From Ceratopteris richardii (taxonomy: Eukaryota > Streptophyta > Polypodiopsida > Polypodiales > Pteridaceae), in contig CM035413.1 in the NCBI GenBank assembly GCA_020310875.1, positions 162,792,806 through 162,856,805 of the forward strand: a DNA stretch of 64,000 bases, read 5' to 3'. Below, piece after piece: positions 1-12,384 of the stretch (position 1 is the stretch's first letter; every line of letters begins with the position of its first letter). The notes below the pieces were generated by a model, which saw only the letters and a list, made by a program, of their open reading frames with translations, ran no database searches and had not been told where the DNA came from. A program made the translations under genes and the position numbers.

Positions 1-1690
1 GAAGACATGTTTACGCAATACAATGCATTTGGACTAATGTTAAAGAACATAAGTTTAACTTGGTTCCAACCATTGCAACAAAGGCAGTTTAGAGATATCC
101 ATCAGAATCATTCATCACCAAATTCTCTAAAAGTGGAATCAAGCATGATACGTCTTCGTTGATTCATAGTTTCAAACAGAACCCCAAGAAACAGTTACAC
201 TCACAGGACGTAGGTTTAGACAATATGTGGAAAGATGTCCGATGCAAGAGTTACCCTCACAGGCCAAGCAAGTGTCATTGTTTTTAGATGGCCTCTAGAG
301 CTCTAAACTACGCTCCTATGTATACTTGAAGGAACCCAAAACACTAGAGCAATGTGTAAGAATTTGTATAGACATTGAGGAAAACCTTGGAGATGATTTG
401 GAACTCCCAAAGCTCTATAAGGACTCAGATTGTTCATCTCTAGCATCCTTGAAATTGTCTAGCTTGATAGAGGACCTAGCAGAAAAAGTGGCCCAGAACT
501 AGGAGTTTCTAGTAAACAGATGCCTAGGTTAACAACAAACAAGCATTGTTACACCTGTGGTGGTGACCATATGGCAAATGTGTGTCCCAATGTAACACAA
601 CCGCAAGCCAACCCTAATGGCCAATACTGTACAATTGAGAAACGATACACGAATCACACTACTCAGGACTACCCATACAACAAACAAGTAGTACAACAGA
701 ACTACCCACAAGCATACCCACAACGAGGTAGGTATCAAGGTCAATACAATGCTCAGCCTCATTACTATAGGCCTCCTCAAACCTATCCTTATCAGGCTCA
801 ACAGAGACCTCAACCTGTTTTAGCTCAGCAGCCACCCCCACTAGCTAATGTCATCTCAGTCAAATAAGCTGCTGCAGGAGAGAACCTCAATAGGGCTTTA
901 GTGCCTTCTTCACCCCTGATCACAGAGAGTGACCCTAACTCTAACAGTTTTGACTCTACTCATGTAGATAGTCCACCCGCATATTACACAGAGTCACCAT
1001 AACATGTGGAAACATATCAGTATAATAGTCCACCATTGGAACCAAGTTGGGAGCCCGATTACGCTAATGTGATGTACACAAACCCCAATCCACAGCCCCA
1101 ATTGAGACAACCAAGACCACAGGGCCCTAGAGGACCATGCTTTAGGTGCCAAGGAGATCATTTCATAAAGGATTGTCCACATCCTCCGATAGTAGGACAA
1201 TCACAATACTATAACATACAAGGCTTTTGTGTCGATTGTGGTAAAGAGCATATCATCAAAGATTGTCCCAAGAACCCTGTGAATGCTTCAATAGTGACAC
1301 CGATCAACGTAATAGGTATTGTGCATAACACAGATGGATCCAACCCTACATATGTGCCTATCCAAGAGATAACAAGAGCCCAGGCGCTCTTACATAATCA
1401 ACAGCTTAATCCTGAGAAAGTAGACGGAACAAGTGAAGTTGGAGAATCTAGCAGTAAAAAGAAGAAATCTTGGAAATATTCCAGAGAGGATTGAGAGAAA
1501 ATGGAGTAAAAAGATAACTGAGTTGGAAGGAAGTTTAAAGGAATCGAGAGCCAAAATCCTAGAATTGACTTCTCAAGAATCTAATCAGGAGAACCTAGCT
1601 CAGAAATCAGGAACAGTTCTAGCAGAACCCATACCAGAAAACTTAGACAACATGTTTCGTGCATATCATGCGAGATTAAAGGAAGGACCC
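1..1690 (+). pseudogene. gag region of gypsy A
   Basis: Encodes the structural protein region that in living relatives forms the virus-like particle and binds RNA. The first 350 bp match the capsid-like core of N (key residues around LTWFQPL and the LIHSFKQN stretch). Three CCHC zinc knuckles follow: CYTCGGDHMANVCP near 548-590, CFRCQGDHFIKDCP near 1138-1180 and CVDCGKEHIIKDCP near 1228-1270, separated by long Pro/Gln/Tyr-rich spacers. Three widely spaced knuckles are also seen in N, so this is a lineage trait. Fossil copy. Confidence 0.85.
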
Positions 1691-1699
1691 TAGATAGTT

Positions 1700-2880
1700 G
1701 AAATGAATAAGAACTACCCACGAGTGGATTTAGAAATTGAGAGGACTAAAATTTGCATGAAGATGGTAGAATTAGCACAAACTATGTTCGAGGCCTCTCG
1801 ATATCTTAATTGGAATAACATGGAAAAACTTGAATTACACTTTCAAGGACTACTAGAGAGGTTAGAACACTTGATTGATAGCAAGGAGAAAAAGAATCAG
1901 CATAGGAACCCTATTTCCTCAGAGACACAAGAAAAGAATGCACCACCCCTGTCTCAAGTACCAAATACAGAGGGTGAAGACAAGCTGTCTTCCATACATA
2001 AGTATTCACACGAATTTCTAAGAGCAATACAAGAAGAGAAGTGGAGAAAAGAACAAGGAACCCATCCTCCTATTCAAGAAATAGATGACTTGCAAGAGCA
2101 ATTTCCCCAAGACATCCCCTCTATTTATGAGGATGTAGAGGAAGAGCAACTGAGTGAACACATAGGTTTTGAATCTAATTCTTTGCAAGAATTACCTCAG
2201 TTCACAGAACCTTGGGAAGCCAAGTCTATTAGCATGAGAGCACCCACTATACTAGTGAGGAATGAAGGATCAGTAATCCCTAGAAACACGAAAGTGATCA
2301 AGAACACTAAAGTACAATGCCATCTCACTCTTGAGGAGTTGTTGAAGGTTAAACCAGAATTATGGAAGCATGTAGCAAATCAATTCCCTGAGCTTGCTAC
2401 TACCCCCTCACAAATAGGATCACATAAGAAGGTACCTAAGATACCCGTAGAAAGAATAGGAGACGTAAGCGAGGGAGAGGAAGGTAAAACTTATCTTCCA
2501 ATAACCCACAAGGGCTACACCACCAAAGCCATCTTAGATTCAAGAGCCAGAGTGGCCATAGCTACCACCGCTTTATGGAAATGTTGGGGTAAGCCAACAT
2601 TAAGACCGACCAGGATGAAGCTACAAATGGCTGACGAACACATGGAGAAGCCATTGGGCTTACTAGAAAGCATTTCTCTCACCACTTGTGGTTTGGAGTT
2701 CGAACATACTTTTGCCATTTGTGATTTTGGGAAAAATCATGCTTATGAGATGATTTTAGAACGACCATTCATGCATCAGTTGCAAATCGTACAAGATTGG
2801 GGAACTAATTCTTTGTACTTGCAACATCTAGGAGTGACTACGAAAGTGAATCTTACAGACTATTCCCATAGATACAATGG
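1700..2880 (+). pseudogene. Gag-protease linker and first retropepsin region of gypsy A
   Basis: An acidic, helix-rich linker (1700-2430) leads into a retropepsin-like domain at about 2440-2860. The domain aligns along its length with the first protease of N: an AILD motif at the catalytic position, then the conserved stretches WGKP-LRPTRMKLQMAD, LTTCGLEFEHTFAICDFG and RPFM. In related elements this aspartic protease cuts the polyprotein. This is the protease in the normal position between gag and RT. A second protease-like region lies after the integrase. Fossil copy. Confidence 0.82.
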
Positions 2881-2884
2881 AACA

Positions 2885-3116
2885 CCCGATACAATGGAAC
2901 ACCATCCATAAGACACAAGAGGAACAGAATTGGTACACTCATTGGAATAATACCCCTCATGGTTGCACGAGGATACTCATCTATGGATGTGTAAAGTACC
3001 CCCGATACAATGGAACACCATCCATAAGACACAAGAGGAACAGAATTGGTACACTCATTGGAATAAGACCCCTCATGGTTGCACGAGGATACTCATCTAT
3101 GGATGTGTAAAGTAGC
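2885..3116 (+). repeat. 116-bp tandem duplication
   Basis: Two near-identical units of 116 bp stand head to tail at 2885-3000 and 3001-3116, each starting CCCGATACAATGGAACACC. They lie in the linker between protease and RT of gypsy A. The few differences between units suggest a duplication much younger than the element. Confidence 0.9.
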
Positions 3117-3249
3117 CAAACAAGAGGAAGAATGGTTAGAAGCGAGGACCTTAGGTTCAGAACAACATCCATGAACCCTTCAAGACCCAGCTTATGCACC
3201 TGTAGTATTTCCAGGCGAGGAATTCAAGCCTCATGGTTGGGCAGAAATT

Positions 3250-5210
3250 TTAGCAACAATGGATGTAGCCCTCAATGAAGAACAATGGACACCCCACTGT
3301 GACGAGGATGGCTATGACATTTCAGTCTTCACAATAGAGCCAATCATGTGTGATTTCATTATTGAAGAATGGGAACCTAGAACTGATGCATTTGAGGATG
3401 CAAGCGACTCTGATCTAGAGTCAATCATTATGGATCTACCCTTTGCATCAGATGAAGAATACTTCTACGAAGTAGAAACTCACCCTCAGGGACATGGAGA
3501 GCTTACAAATGATGTAAGGTTGACCACACAAGTGACTGCCAAAAGTGAAGGTAAGAAAAGAAAGAAGAAAGAAACCATGTTAGAAGAAGAAGAATCTTTG
3601 TTTGAGGTTTCCGAAAATTTCAAGAAGTATGAGATAGAAGATAGAAGAATAATGGTACGAATGCCTAAAAGAAAAGCTGATGTTGGAGAAGTATACGATA
3701 ATAGAGAGAAAACCAAAAAAATCATAGTCACCATAGAAGGAGAAGAAGAAAAATGTACATACATGGGGCATGATTTGACAAATGAAGAAGAAGAAGAGTT
3801 AGTTGCCCTATTGCGAGAATATAGAGATGTGTTCACCTGGAGTTACAAAGACTTAAAAGGAGTAGACCCGTATATATGCTCCCATAGAATCCCCATGACT
3901 CCAGATACAAAACCTACGAAACAGAAACCATACACGTACAATGATAACTATGCTGCTAAGATTAAAGAAGAAATAGATCATTTGATAGAAGCAGGATTCA
4001 TTTACGAAATTGAGTATACTGAATGGGTATCCCCCATTGTGGTCGGGCCCAAGGAGAATGGAAAATTGTGTGTGTGTATTAACCTTAAAAAAGTTAATGC
4101 TGCCACGATTAGAGACAGTTATCCTCTTCCTATCACGTAACATTTATTGGAAAGAGTTGCAGGCAAGGAAGTTTACAGCTTTCTTGATGGTTTCTCAGGC
4201 TATAATCAAGTAGCCATTACTCCAGAAGATCAACACAAGACGGCTTTTGCCACAGAATGGGGCATATTTGCATTTTTTGTAATGCCATTTGGGCTCACAA
4301 ATGCACCCGCCACTTTCCAGCGGCTCATGTGTCATGTTTTTAAGGAATTCTTACGCAAGAATTTGGAGGTTTATGTCGATGACACATGTGCACATTGGAA
4401 TATGAGGCAGACTCATATCCTAGAACTAAGGCAAGTATTTGACAAATGTCGAGAATATCAGGTTTGCTTGAACCTAGAAAAGTGTGTTTTTATGGTCAAA
4501 CAAGGCAAAATTCTAGGACACATTGTGTCAAAGAATGGAATCTCTACAGATGAAGAAAAGGTGAAAGTAATTGCGGATCTACCTATACCAAGTAACGTGA
4601 AAGAGGTACACGCATTTATGGGTCATTGTGGTTATTACAAACGATTCATACACATGTTTGTAATCATAGCCAAGCCTTTGTACTCTCTTTTGACCAAGTT
4701 TGAATGGACATATGAATCTGAAAATTCATTCAATGAACTTAAACGAGGTTTGTGTTCCACACCTATATTGACAACCCCAGATTGGAGTGAGCCATTCCAT
4801 GTACATGTGGATGCATCCAACTATGCCATAGGATGTGTGTTGGCACAACCCACGAATGAAGGTAGTGTAGATCTCCCCATAGCTTATGCGAGCAGACAGT
4901 TGAATGCAACAAAAAGAAATTACACCACTACAGAACGAGAAGGATTAGGAATTGTCTACGCGGTCAAGGAATTCAGACATTATTTGTTGGCAAACAAGTT
5001 CAAATTCTTTACAGATCATCAAGCGTTATTGTACTTAGTCAATAAGCCTTGTAATACCGGAAGGTTGATACATTGGTTTCTATTGCTCATGGAGTACGAC
5101 TTTGAAGTAATAGTCAGGAAAGGAATGACACATCTTAGAGCTGACCACCTTTCAAGATTAACCACAGGAGAAGCTCCTCAAGGAATAGCGGATGAATTAC
5201 CCGATGCATA
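3250..5210 (+). pseudogene. Reverse transcriptase and RNase H region of gypsy A
   Basis: After an acidic Glu/Lys-rich linker, RT motifs appear in order: a TEWVSPIVV block, the VNAATIRDSYPLP block, FLDGFSGYNQVAI, MPFGLTNAPATFQRLM and the catalytic YVDD near 4372. RNase H follows with HVDASNYAIGCVLAQP, the TTTEREGLG block and the HQALLYLVNKP and RADHLSRL signatures near 4800-5160. The order PR-RT-RH-IN defines Ty3/gypsy. Motifs match N and O far better than chromovirus or Tat consensus blocks as I remember them. Fossil copy. Confidence 0.9.
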
Positions 5211-5379
5211 TTTGTTTAACCTTGAGATAGTACGAGAATGGGCTAAGCCTATTGTCCCTATTCTCACATATGGACCCAAGAATCCTAGGATAAGGATCAA
5301 GGAAGGAGAGATTACCAAGTCTCAGAGATATCAAATAATAGTAGTAAGCATATATAAACATGATAATCAAAAGATTCTT

Positions 5380-6950
5380 GCTTGTTGTGTAGATGAATCA
5401 GAACATGCAAACTGGTTGCAATTAGCACACGTAGGTGCATTAAAGCAACATCATTCGAAACATCCTACTTTGCAGACTCTCCACAAATTGGGAGTCTATT
5501 GGCCTTCGATGGAAGCAGATATCTACAAGTTATGTAAGGAATGCCTTGTTTGTTGCGAAAAACCACTAGTAGAACATGCTAAGTTATACCATATGTCTCT
5601 CACACCAGAATGGAGTGAACCCTTAGTAACGTACTTGAGGACGAAAACATTCCCTCAAGGAATGACCTTAGCATGACAACAAAGTCTAGAGCAGGAAGCT
5701 CAAGACTATTCACTTATTACCGACAATCTATTGTAAACAAACGAGGACGAGACGGATACCTAAGAGAGTGTGTTCATGAAAGCCATTATTTGAGCATACT
5801 AGAGACTGCACACCAAGGTGTTGCAGGAGGTCATTTTGGCCCAACAGGGTAATCAAAGCCATCCTATTTGCAGGATTATGGTGGCCCACTCTTCACATGG
5901 ATGCACATACCTATGTTAAGAGATGTGATGTGTGCCAAAGAACTCAGTTTCCTACTCGCAGAGATGAAATGCCATTGAAACCCATGATGGGAGGACTTGC
6001 ATTTTCTAAGTGGGGTATAGACTTTGTAGGACCCATTAACCCCACTGCAAAAGGTACACATGCTGAATACATTATTGTTGCGATAGATTATCTTACCAAA
6101 TGGGTAGAGGTAAAGGCCACAAAAAAGAATGATGCACACATGACTGCAAAATTCTTGTTTGAAAATGTCTTTACAAGATATGGATTGCCTATAGAGTTAG
6201 TGAGCGATCGAGGAACTCACTTTCTAAACAAAGTCATTGAATATTTGTTACAAGATTTTATGGTGATTCACAAGCAATCTGCACCATATCATCCTCAGGC
6301 CAATGGTCAAGCCAAAAGTACTAACAAGATCCTTTGTAACGTACTGATGAAACTCGTGAACAACAAACGTTCACATTGGGACAAACAGTTACACCATGCT
6401 GTTTGGGCATATCGAGTGGCCTACAAGACCGTACTCAATGCAATTCCCTTTCATATGGTTTTTGGTCAGAATGTTGTGCTTCCTTTGGACTTCTTGATAC
6501 CGAACCTTAAGGTTGCAAAAGAACATCAGTGGACCGGCCATGAATTATCATCAAGAATAATGAACTTGGAACGATTAGGAGAAACCATGCTGAAAGCAGC
6601 AGTAGGCATATATGCAGCAAAGAAGCGACAGAAAGCCTATTTCGATGCGCATGTGAAAGACAAAGGCTTAAAAGAAGGAGATTTAGTCTTAGTGTATATG
6701 ATGAAACAATAGGCACAGAAACCAAAAAAGCGAGGTTATGGACCTATGATCATTAACAGACTCTCGACAAGTGGAGCAGTACAATTAGCCACCCTAGAAG
6801 GAGACATAATGCCTAATTACATTAGTGGTTGTAGAGTCAAGCTTTATCATGAACCTCTTACTAAGGATATGCTTAGACGACTCACGTTCGCAAGAAGTGT
6901 AAGGAGGAAGAAAATAGAATATGAGCTGAAGCTCAGACAGAAGCTATAGA
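5380..6950 (+). pseudogene. Integrase region of gypsy A with two zinc-finger modules
   Basis: Two H2C2-type modules stand in series. The first is near 5420-5570 (HVGALKQHH, then LGVYWPSM and CLVC). The second is near 5810-5945 (HQGVAGGHF, AGLWWPTLHMDAHTYV and CDVCQR). The DDE core follows, with GIDFVGPINP near 6014, SDRGTHF near 6207 and the APYHPQANGQ block near 6283. A C-terminal part ending PNYISGCRVK (near 6840) is shared with N. No chromodomain is visible. Integrase joins the DNA copy to the host genome. Fossil copy. Confidence 0.87.
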
Positions 6951-7059
6951 ACGCATTAAGCGCATGAAGCTAAGAAGAAGGGGATTAGGGAGAGAACATT
7001 ATAACCATCTGGAAACAACACCCAGATACCCCATGGCCATGTGTCAAGCAAAGTCAAAT

Positions 7060-8060
7060 ACTCATCCTAGCATAGTGGATAGGAGACCATTCATTACAGT
7101 CAGGCTAGAGCACGACAACCCTTGCCAAGAGCTCAGGGCTTTAATTGATTCAGGTGCTACGACTAGTGCAATTAGATGGTCCCGCTATAAGGACTCAGGA
7201 ATATAAATGTGGCCAATTGAGGCATACTGCATAGGGCTAGGAGGCATGGAAACCCCTTGCATGGGTGAGGTGAACCTTCCTATCCTCATACACGATGTGA
7301 CCATGATAGCGAAGCTACTAGTGTGCCATGACGAGGACCTGATAGAACCCCTAATCATTGGCTAAGATTGGCTATATGATCACTCAGTGGACCTAAATCT
7401 TAGACAAGGCTCCTTGCAGATTGGAACCTTAGATCAGAAGCGAGTTATACCGCTTGACTTCCCTAACAACACTCCGCCTGAGGTATGTAACCCTAGAACA
7501 TATGAACTACATGCGACAGAGGATAGGAAGATCTTTGGCCAGATCCCTTGGTTAAGCATGCTCTCTCCAAAGTCAACCCATGAGAGCTTGGTGATGGATA
7601 GTTTCCAGATAAAAGAGTTTCAACAGATTTTCCCCCAGTCTTCCAGCAGCGGTCAGGTGGGTTTCATCAGCGGTCAGGTGGACTACATCAGCAGCCACAT
7701 GGGCAAAACACTGTGCGGTGCCCATCCTTCCACACTTACTACGGACTGGCCTAGATTTTTGATACAAAATGAAGCACTTCCTAATGGGCAAGTTTCGCAA
7801 GTGTTGGACCTCCCTTCTTTTCCAAAGCAGAGTGTCCATCCGACCTCTCAACCTCAACCACAAAGGAGTAAACCACAACGAAGGAACCCAGACCGACGAA
7901 CCCAGATGACGCAAAGAAAGCAGCAGTATCAGCACCACAAAGCAGGTAGCATGAAACAAGTATGGGTGCTAAAAGAACAGAAAGCACCGATAGATTTCAA
8001 TGATGTAGACAATGACAAGAAGATGTTTCAGCAGAATCAGAGGCAATATCCAATAGCTCC
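7060..8060 (+). pseudogene. Second retropepsin-like domain and Pro/Gln-rich tail of gypsy A
   Basis: Beyond the integrase C-terminus a second aspartic-protease-like domain begins with RALIDSGATTSAI near 7135, followed by IGLGG near 7225 and an LIIG-DW block near 7355. This pattern (D-S-G, then a glycine-rich flap-like stretch, then ILG-DW) is that of a retropepsin. The same layout occurs at the same place in N. The tail to 8060 is rich in Pro, Gln, Arg and Lys, as in N. The stretch 8060-8650 is C/A-rich and I see no gene in it. Fossil copy. Confidence 0.75.
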
Positions 8061-8669
8061 TTGACCTTCTTCTACAAGTACGAACAGTTGACAGATTTGG
8101 ATCGCCAAGAAGTACCTTACGAATCGACCCACACCCACACAAATATGGGTACCCAAACAGTGTATTATAGCTCAACACTCAAGCCATGTAACATATACCC
8201 CTCAGAAATCTTTTCACCCCTCAATACCACCACATCCAATACCATCTTTTGTCCCTTAGCAGAAACATACCACCCGCTCAGCAACCCTTAGGAAATGGAT
8301 ACCGAAACGTATCCATATGTCTCCTCATGTACCGTTGTCTAACATTACTCCCACCCCGACTGAACACCATCCTTGTAATAACTCATTCACAATTGAACTT
8401 TGTACAAATCCAGACACCATAACCCAACATCACTTATAATAACAATCTCATCAAGCAATGCATGCACTATCTGAAGCATGTAGGTGTCTAGAGACCTCCA
8501 TTAGTTTTGCAAAAATCATTCCATAAACCACCTCACAACACTCGACTACACGGGTTACACATCGATTATGGAAAGGGATTGCGGTCTCACTTTATTGGGA
8601 TCATGATTAATTTCCATACTAATGTGCTAATCTTTTGTAGAAGATCTTCTCCACATTCGCATCATTCAT

Positions 8670-10990
8670 CATGCAGGCAGGAGGACCATCTGAAGCTGGC
8701 CCTAGTGTACCTATGGTAAATTTTTTTGACTTACTGGCTGAATCATATCCTGCTGAACAACCGCTAAAATTTCAAGGATTCCCACAACCTATGCCAATCG
8801 ATGACCCTCCTAGGGGATATACCGAAAAAGTCCATCGTAATTCACATTGGTTTGAAGGTTTAGTAGGACCTTTGGTAGATGCAGATTTTATTTTTTATGC
8901 CAATTTAACTTTTGATAGTAGTAAGTGGAGCAAGTATCAGTTCTTCTCTAGCGAATTTGAAGTGCTCTAGAATACAGAAGATTTAAAGCATGTTTGGGCT
9001 AGAGCAGGTTTTACAAAATACTTCAGTGATCCATTGCCCAAACCGGATTTTTATAGATGCTACTACCTGGTAACCACACTGACAACCTCAGAGAACAAGG
9101 ACTTGCCGGACACTTTTATTTTGCCGTCTTTGGTAAATGACCCCCCTTTCAAGAAGTTCTATCTTTCAAAGGATTTGATTCGAGATGCAATTAAGATTCA
9201 TGGAACTCACATGCAGACAGAGCGAGAAAGGCTGATTCCAGAGCCAATGAAGCATGGTGATGTTACCAAATGGGAAGACATTTCGGCCATCACACCTGAG
9301 CTATCTAAGCCATTATGTATATGAATGCAACACTTTGCATTCCTGGCTCAGGATCGTTTTACTATTCCTCACAAGTGTATTTGGTTTGGATTGTATTTAG
9401 CTTGTATTGGGCCCCAAACAGTAGATATGGCAAGTTGGATTATTGATCAGTTGTATCTAGCACAACAGAGATGGGGAAGGAAAAAAATCATCCATGGATG
9501 TTGCACTCTCATGAGAATTGTGTATATGTGTTTGGCATACAACTTACCTATAGAGCATGCAACGACAAGTAAAGAGTTGAAGGCATTCAAAGTGACCGCC
9601 AAGAAAGCCAAAAAATCTAGCAAGGGACGAGCAGGCAAGTGCATGAGAGGATCTATCCCATGCCTACAAGTTCCAGAGTCCCCGTCACCTCAACCCTCTC
9701 CAGAATAGTCACCTACAAAACCCCCTGCATCTGTACAACCCATTCGCATATGACTATCATGACGTGTCATCACAGAAGGTACTACTAGTACCGTTACCTC
9801 TCAAGCAACCACCGTCCATGAACCTACCACCACTACGGCAGAAATTCCCACCTCCATTGGTGCGAAAGCATTTACTTTTCCGATACCCAACCTGGAAGCC
9901 AAACCAACAGACACAACTTTTGATTTTGAAATGCCAGATGCTTTTTCCAATGAATTCGAGTTCTCAAAAGCACAATTTTTCTCTCAAGAATATGAACATC
10001 CAAGCTACCCTACCACTCCCCCTGATCAACAACAAGGGCAAGTAGTCTCCAGTTTCGAAGAAGAAAGGACAAAAACAGATGATGAAGACGAAGACGATGA
10101 AGCCACTCAAGCCAGTCATGACTCACAAGAGAATATATAGACTCATGAACAGGAACAGCAAACTGACACACAGGGTGACACAAGCATGCATGAAGATGAA
10201 ACATTTGAAGCTACGGCTTATACATTGGCGATCAAGAAACTGTACCGCACCATGCAAGCAGTTTGGGCGCATAGAAAGCTATCAAAAGAAGAAAGCCAAG
10301 CGCTTGTCGAACAGGAACTCACCACAGGAGGCTTCAAAGAAGCCTACATTCAAGGTTTTAGAGAACTAGTGAAGTTAGTAGGAACGGATGAAGCATTATG
10401 CTATTTGCAAAGAAAGCCACTACCATAATTTGACCCATGCCGCATACGCTTGTTATCAACCACGTCAATATAATCATGTACCAACGAATGGCCAGTCATC
10501 ACAATAGGCCCGTGAAGCATGCCTCATCCCTGAAGGATCTTTGGCAGAAGAAACAATCATCATTGACTCCGGCCCCACACCTCTATTCTACATACCACCA
10601 CTGTGCTCGAAGTACCCACCACCCCAACCGCTCCTCTTTCACCTCCCGTCCCTTGAGTCTCTCCTATACACCCTGCCTCTCCCAGATTATCCACATCCTT
10701 TGATAGTGCGGTAGCACAAGCCTTTGTCGCCTTGATTCCTCCCACCCTTTCCACACCTCCACAACCTAGCCTCCCGCCTAGGACTTCAACCCTTCTATCC
10801 AGTCCATTTCTTCATCAATCCAACCCTTCCTTCCCCACCCCTCCAAGATCCCTATTCCCATTTCCACCTCCATTGACCTTCTCCCCCGTCTCACCTCCTC
10901 GACCCACTGTATTTCCTCTTTCCCCTCTCCATCAAGCAGTACAAGAAGCCTCATCTGTAAATTATTCGGCAACCTTTGTAAATCCTATTT
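8670..10990 (+). pseudogene. Post-pol coding region (ORF2/ORF3-like) of gypsy A
   Basis: Downstream of pol, a diverged relative of the 765-codon frame of N can be followed. Shared landmarks are SHWFEG versus GHWFRD, KYFSDPLPKPDFYRC versus the N block ending KPDFQRC, KDLIRDAIK versus HDLIKEAFE, and the W..KK.. block near 9470. The middle is acidic with many Asp/Glu codons (10070-10140) and the end is proline-rich (10560-10960). I do not know the function. No membrane segment or signal peptide is evident, so an envelope role is not supported. Fossil copy. Confidence 0.68.
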
Positions 10991-11206
10991 TCACACCCAC
11001 TCACTATGGCTTGAGCCAATTCCACCATCTTGCCACACAAGTTGGTTCGTTCAAGCTCTAGGTCAGCTCTATGATAACATCTTTCATGATCCATTACATT
11101 TGGCCCTTCCTGGATCCTGGCCTGATATGCTCTAAGCATCATGTCTATGTCCTCGGGACATAGGCCTGATATGCTCTAAGCATCATGTCTATGTCCTCGG
11201 GACATT
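10991..11206 (-). mobile_element. Inverted gypsy gag fragment
   Basis: A short piece on the minus strand encodes LRAYQARIQEGP, RADLELERT and KMVELAQAI. These match the stretch just after the gag knuckles in A, O and N. It is joined to the end of gypsy A on the left and to a copia fragment on the right. Confidence 0.72.
11119..11206 (+). repeat. 44-bp tandem duplication
   Basis: Two perfect or near-perfect 44-bp units at 11119-11162 and 11163-11206, each starting GGCCTGATATGCTCTAAGC, lie at the edge of the inverted gag fragment. Confidence 0.9.
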
Positions 11207-11682
11207 TAACTAGAATGGATTAAATTCAGAAGACATATACTCCCCCCCTCGACCAGAACGGAGGATGCCCATTTTACATGATGACATATTTTTAGGCAAA
11301 ACCAAAACCTGTTTGAAGAGCATAAACACTTCAGACTTTGCTTTCAATGGATATACATAGGCATGCCTAGAAAAATCATTGATGAAATTCATGAAATAAA
11401 GATAGTTGCTAAAGGAAGGTATTGGCATAGGACCACGGACATCACTATCAACAAGCTACAATTTTTTAGTAGCTCAAACTGAACCATCTTTCGGGAATGC
11501 AAAATGCTGCATTTTCCCCAAAATACAGGCTTCACAAACATGTTTACCAGGTTCCTCAAGTTTGGGCAGAGAGGACACCATTTCAAATTTCTGTAGGCAT
11601 ACCAAACTAGCAAAATTCAAATGACCAAAGCATGCATGCCAAATCTTTGCATCTGAGATAGCCTGAGAATCATGTACTGCTA
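11207..11682 (-). mobile_element. Copia integrase fragment (C2-like)
   Basis: Minus-strand fragment of a Ty1/copia integrase: the HDSQAISDAKIWHACFGHLNFASL zinc-finger region, CEACILGKMQ, and the core blocks NYLYFMNFINDFSRHAYVYPLK and SEVFMLFKQ. It is clearly the same family as copia C2 (44394-49397), which has CAVHDSQAMSDAKLWHARF and DDFSRHAWVYPLK. Only this piece is present. Fossil. Confidence 0.85.
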
Positions 11683-12090
11683 TCACTCTAGCACAATGGC
11701 AAGTACCAATGTGAGGAGATCCACCTCATAAATGTCAATCCATGGAGACGTGAGGACTGGTATGAAGACTGTGAGCAAGTGAAGGCACAAGTGTGTGAGT
11801 GAGAAGCACACAAGCATGCACACACATACACACACATGCACACACAAGGCAAGAACAAAGAGAGGAACAATGGAGTGATTTCTATTACTCAAGAAATCTC
11901 TTACAATAGTCAAATCTCTAAGAAACTAATCTCAAAAATGAGCTCTCTAGCTCTTTTTATAATTTTTAACTATCTTTTGCCCTATCTAGACCTAGTGTCT
12001 GGCCTAGTTAAAAATTAGATTCTAGGGCTTATTTGAGGGCTCAAACAAAGTTTCAAAATTATGAAAATTAGTATGTAGCTACCTCTAATA
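11683..12090 (-). mobile_element. Copia Z LTR, left copy
   Basis: About 408 bp nearly repeated at 63467-63875 in the same orientation. Read on the minus strand it is preceded by a purine-rich tract (CTTGAGGAG type) and starts TATTAG, so it looks like a 3' LTR starting next to its polypurine tract. It holds a CA/TG microsatellite near 11800-11850. The inner edge is clear. The outer edge does not end in CA and is approximate. Confidence 0.68.
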
Positions 12091-12384
12091 CTCCTCAAGC
12101 TTGAGGACTCCTTGGCTTGAACAAAATGGAGTCTAATCTACCAAAAATGGTACTTAAAATTTTCATGTAGTGATGAAAATCACTATTAAAAAGGATTTAT
12201 CTTTGAAAAATTTGTATGGCCTAATTGTCCAATGTTATCTAATTTCTTTGCGTACTTGGTCTTGCTTGGTTGTCCCTATGCTCTGACTCTTTATGTCAGC
12301 TCCCTTGTCTTGCGATTCCCTGACTTCCTTGACTACTTCCAACACTCCCCTCTCTTGCATCTGTCATCCCTGATAGACCCTTCA
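12091..12384 (-). mobile_element. 3' internal tail of copia Z
   Basis: Non-coding sequence next to the Z LTR. Its first 100 bp are shared with 63876-64000 (CTTGGCTTGAACAAAATGG). No reading frame of interest is seen. It stops where copia W coding sequence begins. Confidence 0.5.

Larger units (their letters stand above)
1..10990 (+). mobile_element. Ty3/gypsy LTR retrotransposon A, partial
   Basis: Degraded gypsy element entering the window inside gag and running through protease, RT, RNase H, integrase, a second protease-like domain and a post-pol coding region. The order matches element N at 21678-38649, its closest relative here apart from O. No LTR is visible: the left end lies outside the window and the right end stops against inverted fragments near 10990. 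It is a fossil with roughly ten breaks in its coding part and no chance of acting alone. The boundary at 10990 is approximate because the last 500 bp are proline-codon-rich and fade into unrelated sequence. Confidence 0.93.

Noticed and set aside
10732-11061. Proline-rich plus-strand frame that could be a host cell-wall protein
   Set aside because: No signal peptide or repeat typical of extensins; it overlaps the decayed post-pol region of gypsy A and an inverted gag scrap.
11800-11850. CA/TG-rich stretch as a regulatory element
   Set aside because: Simple microsatellite inside the Z LTR, also present in the other copy near 63600.
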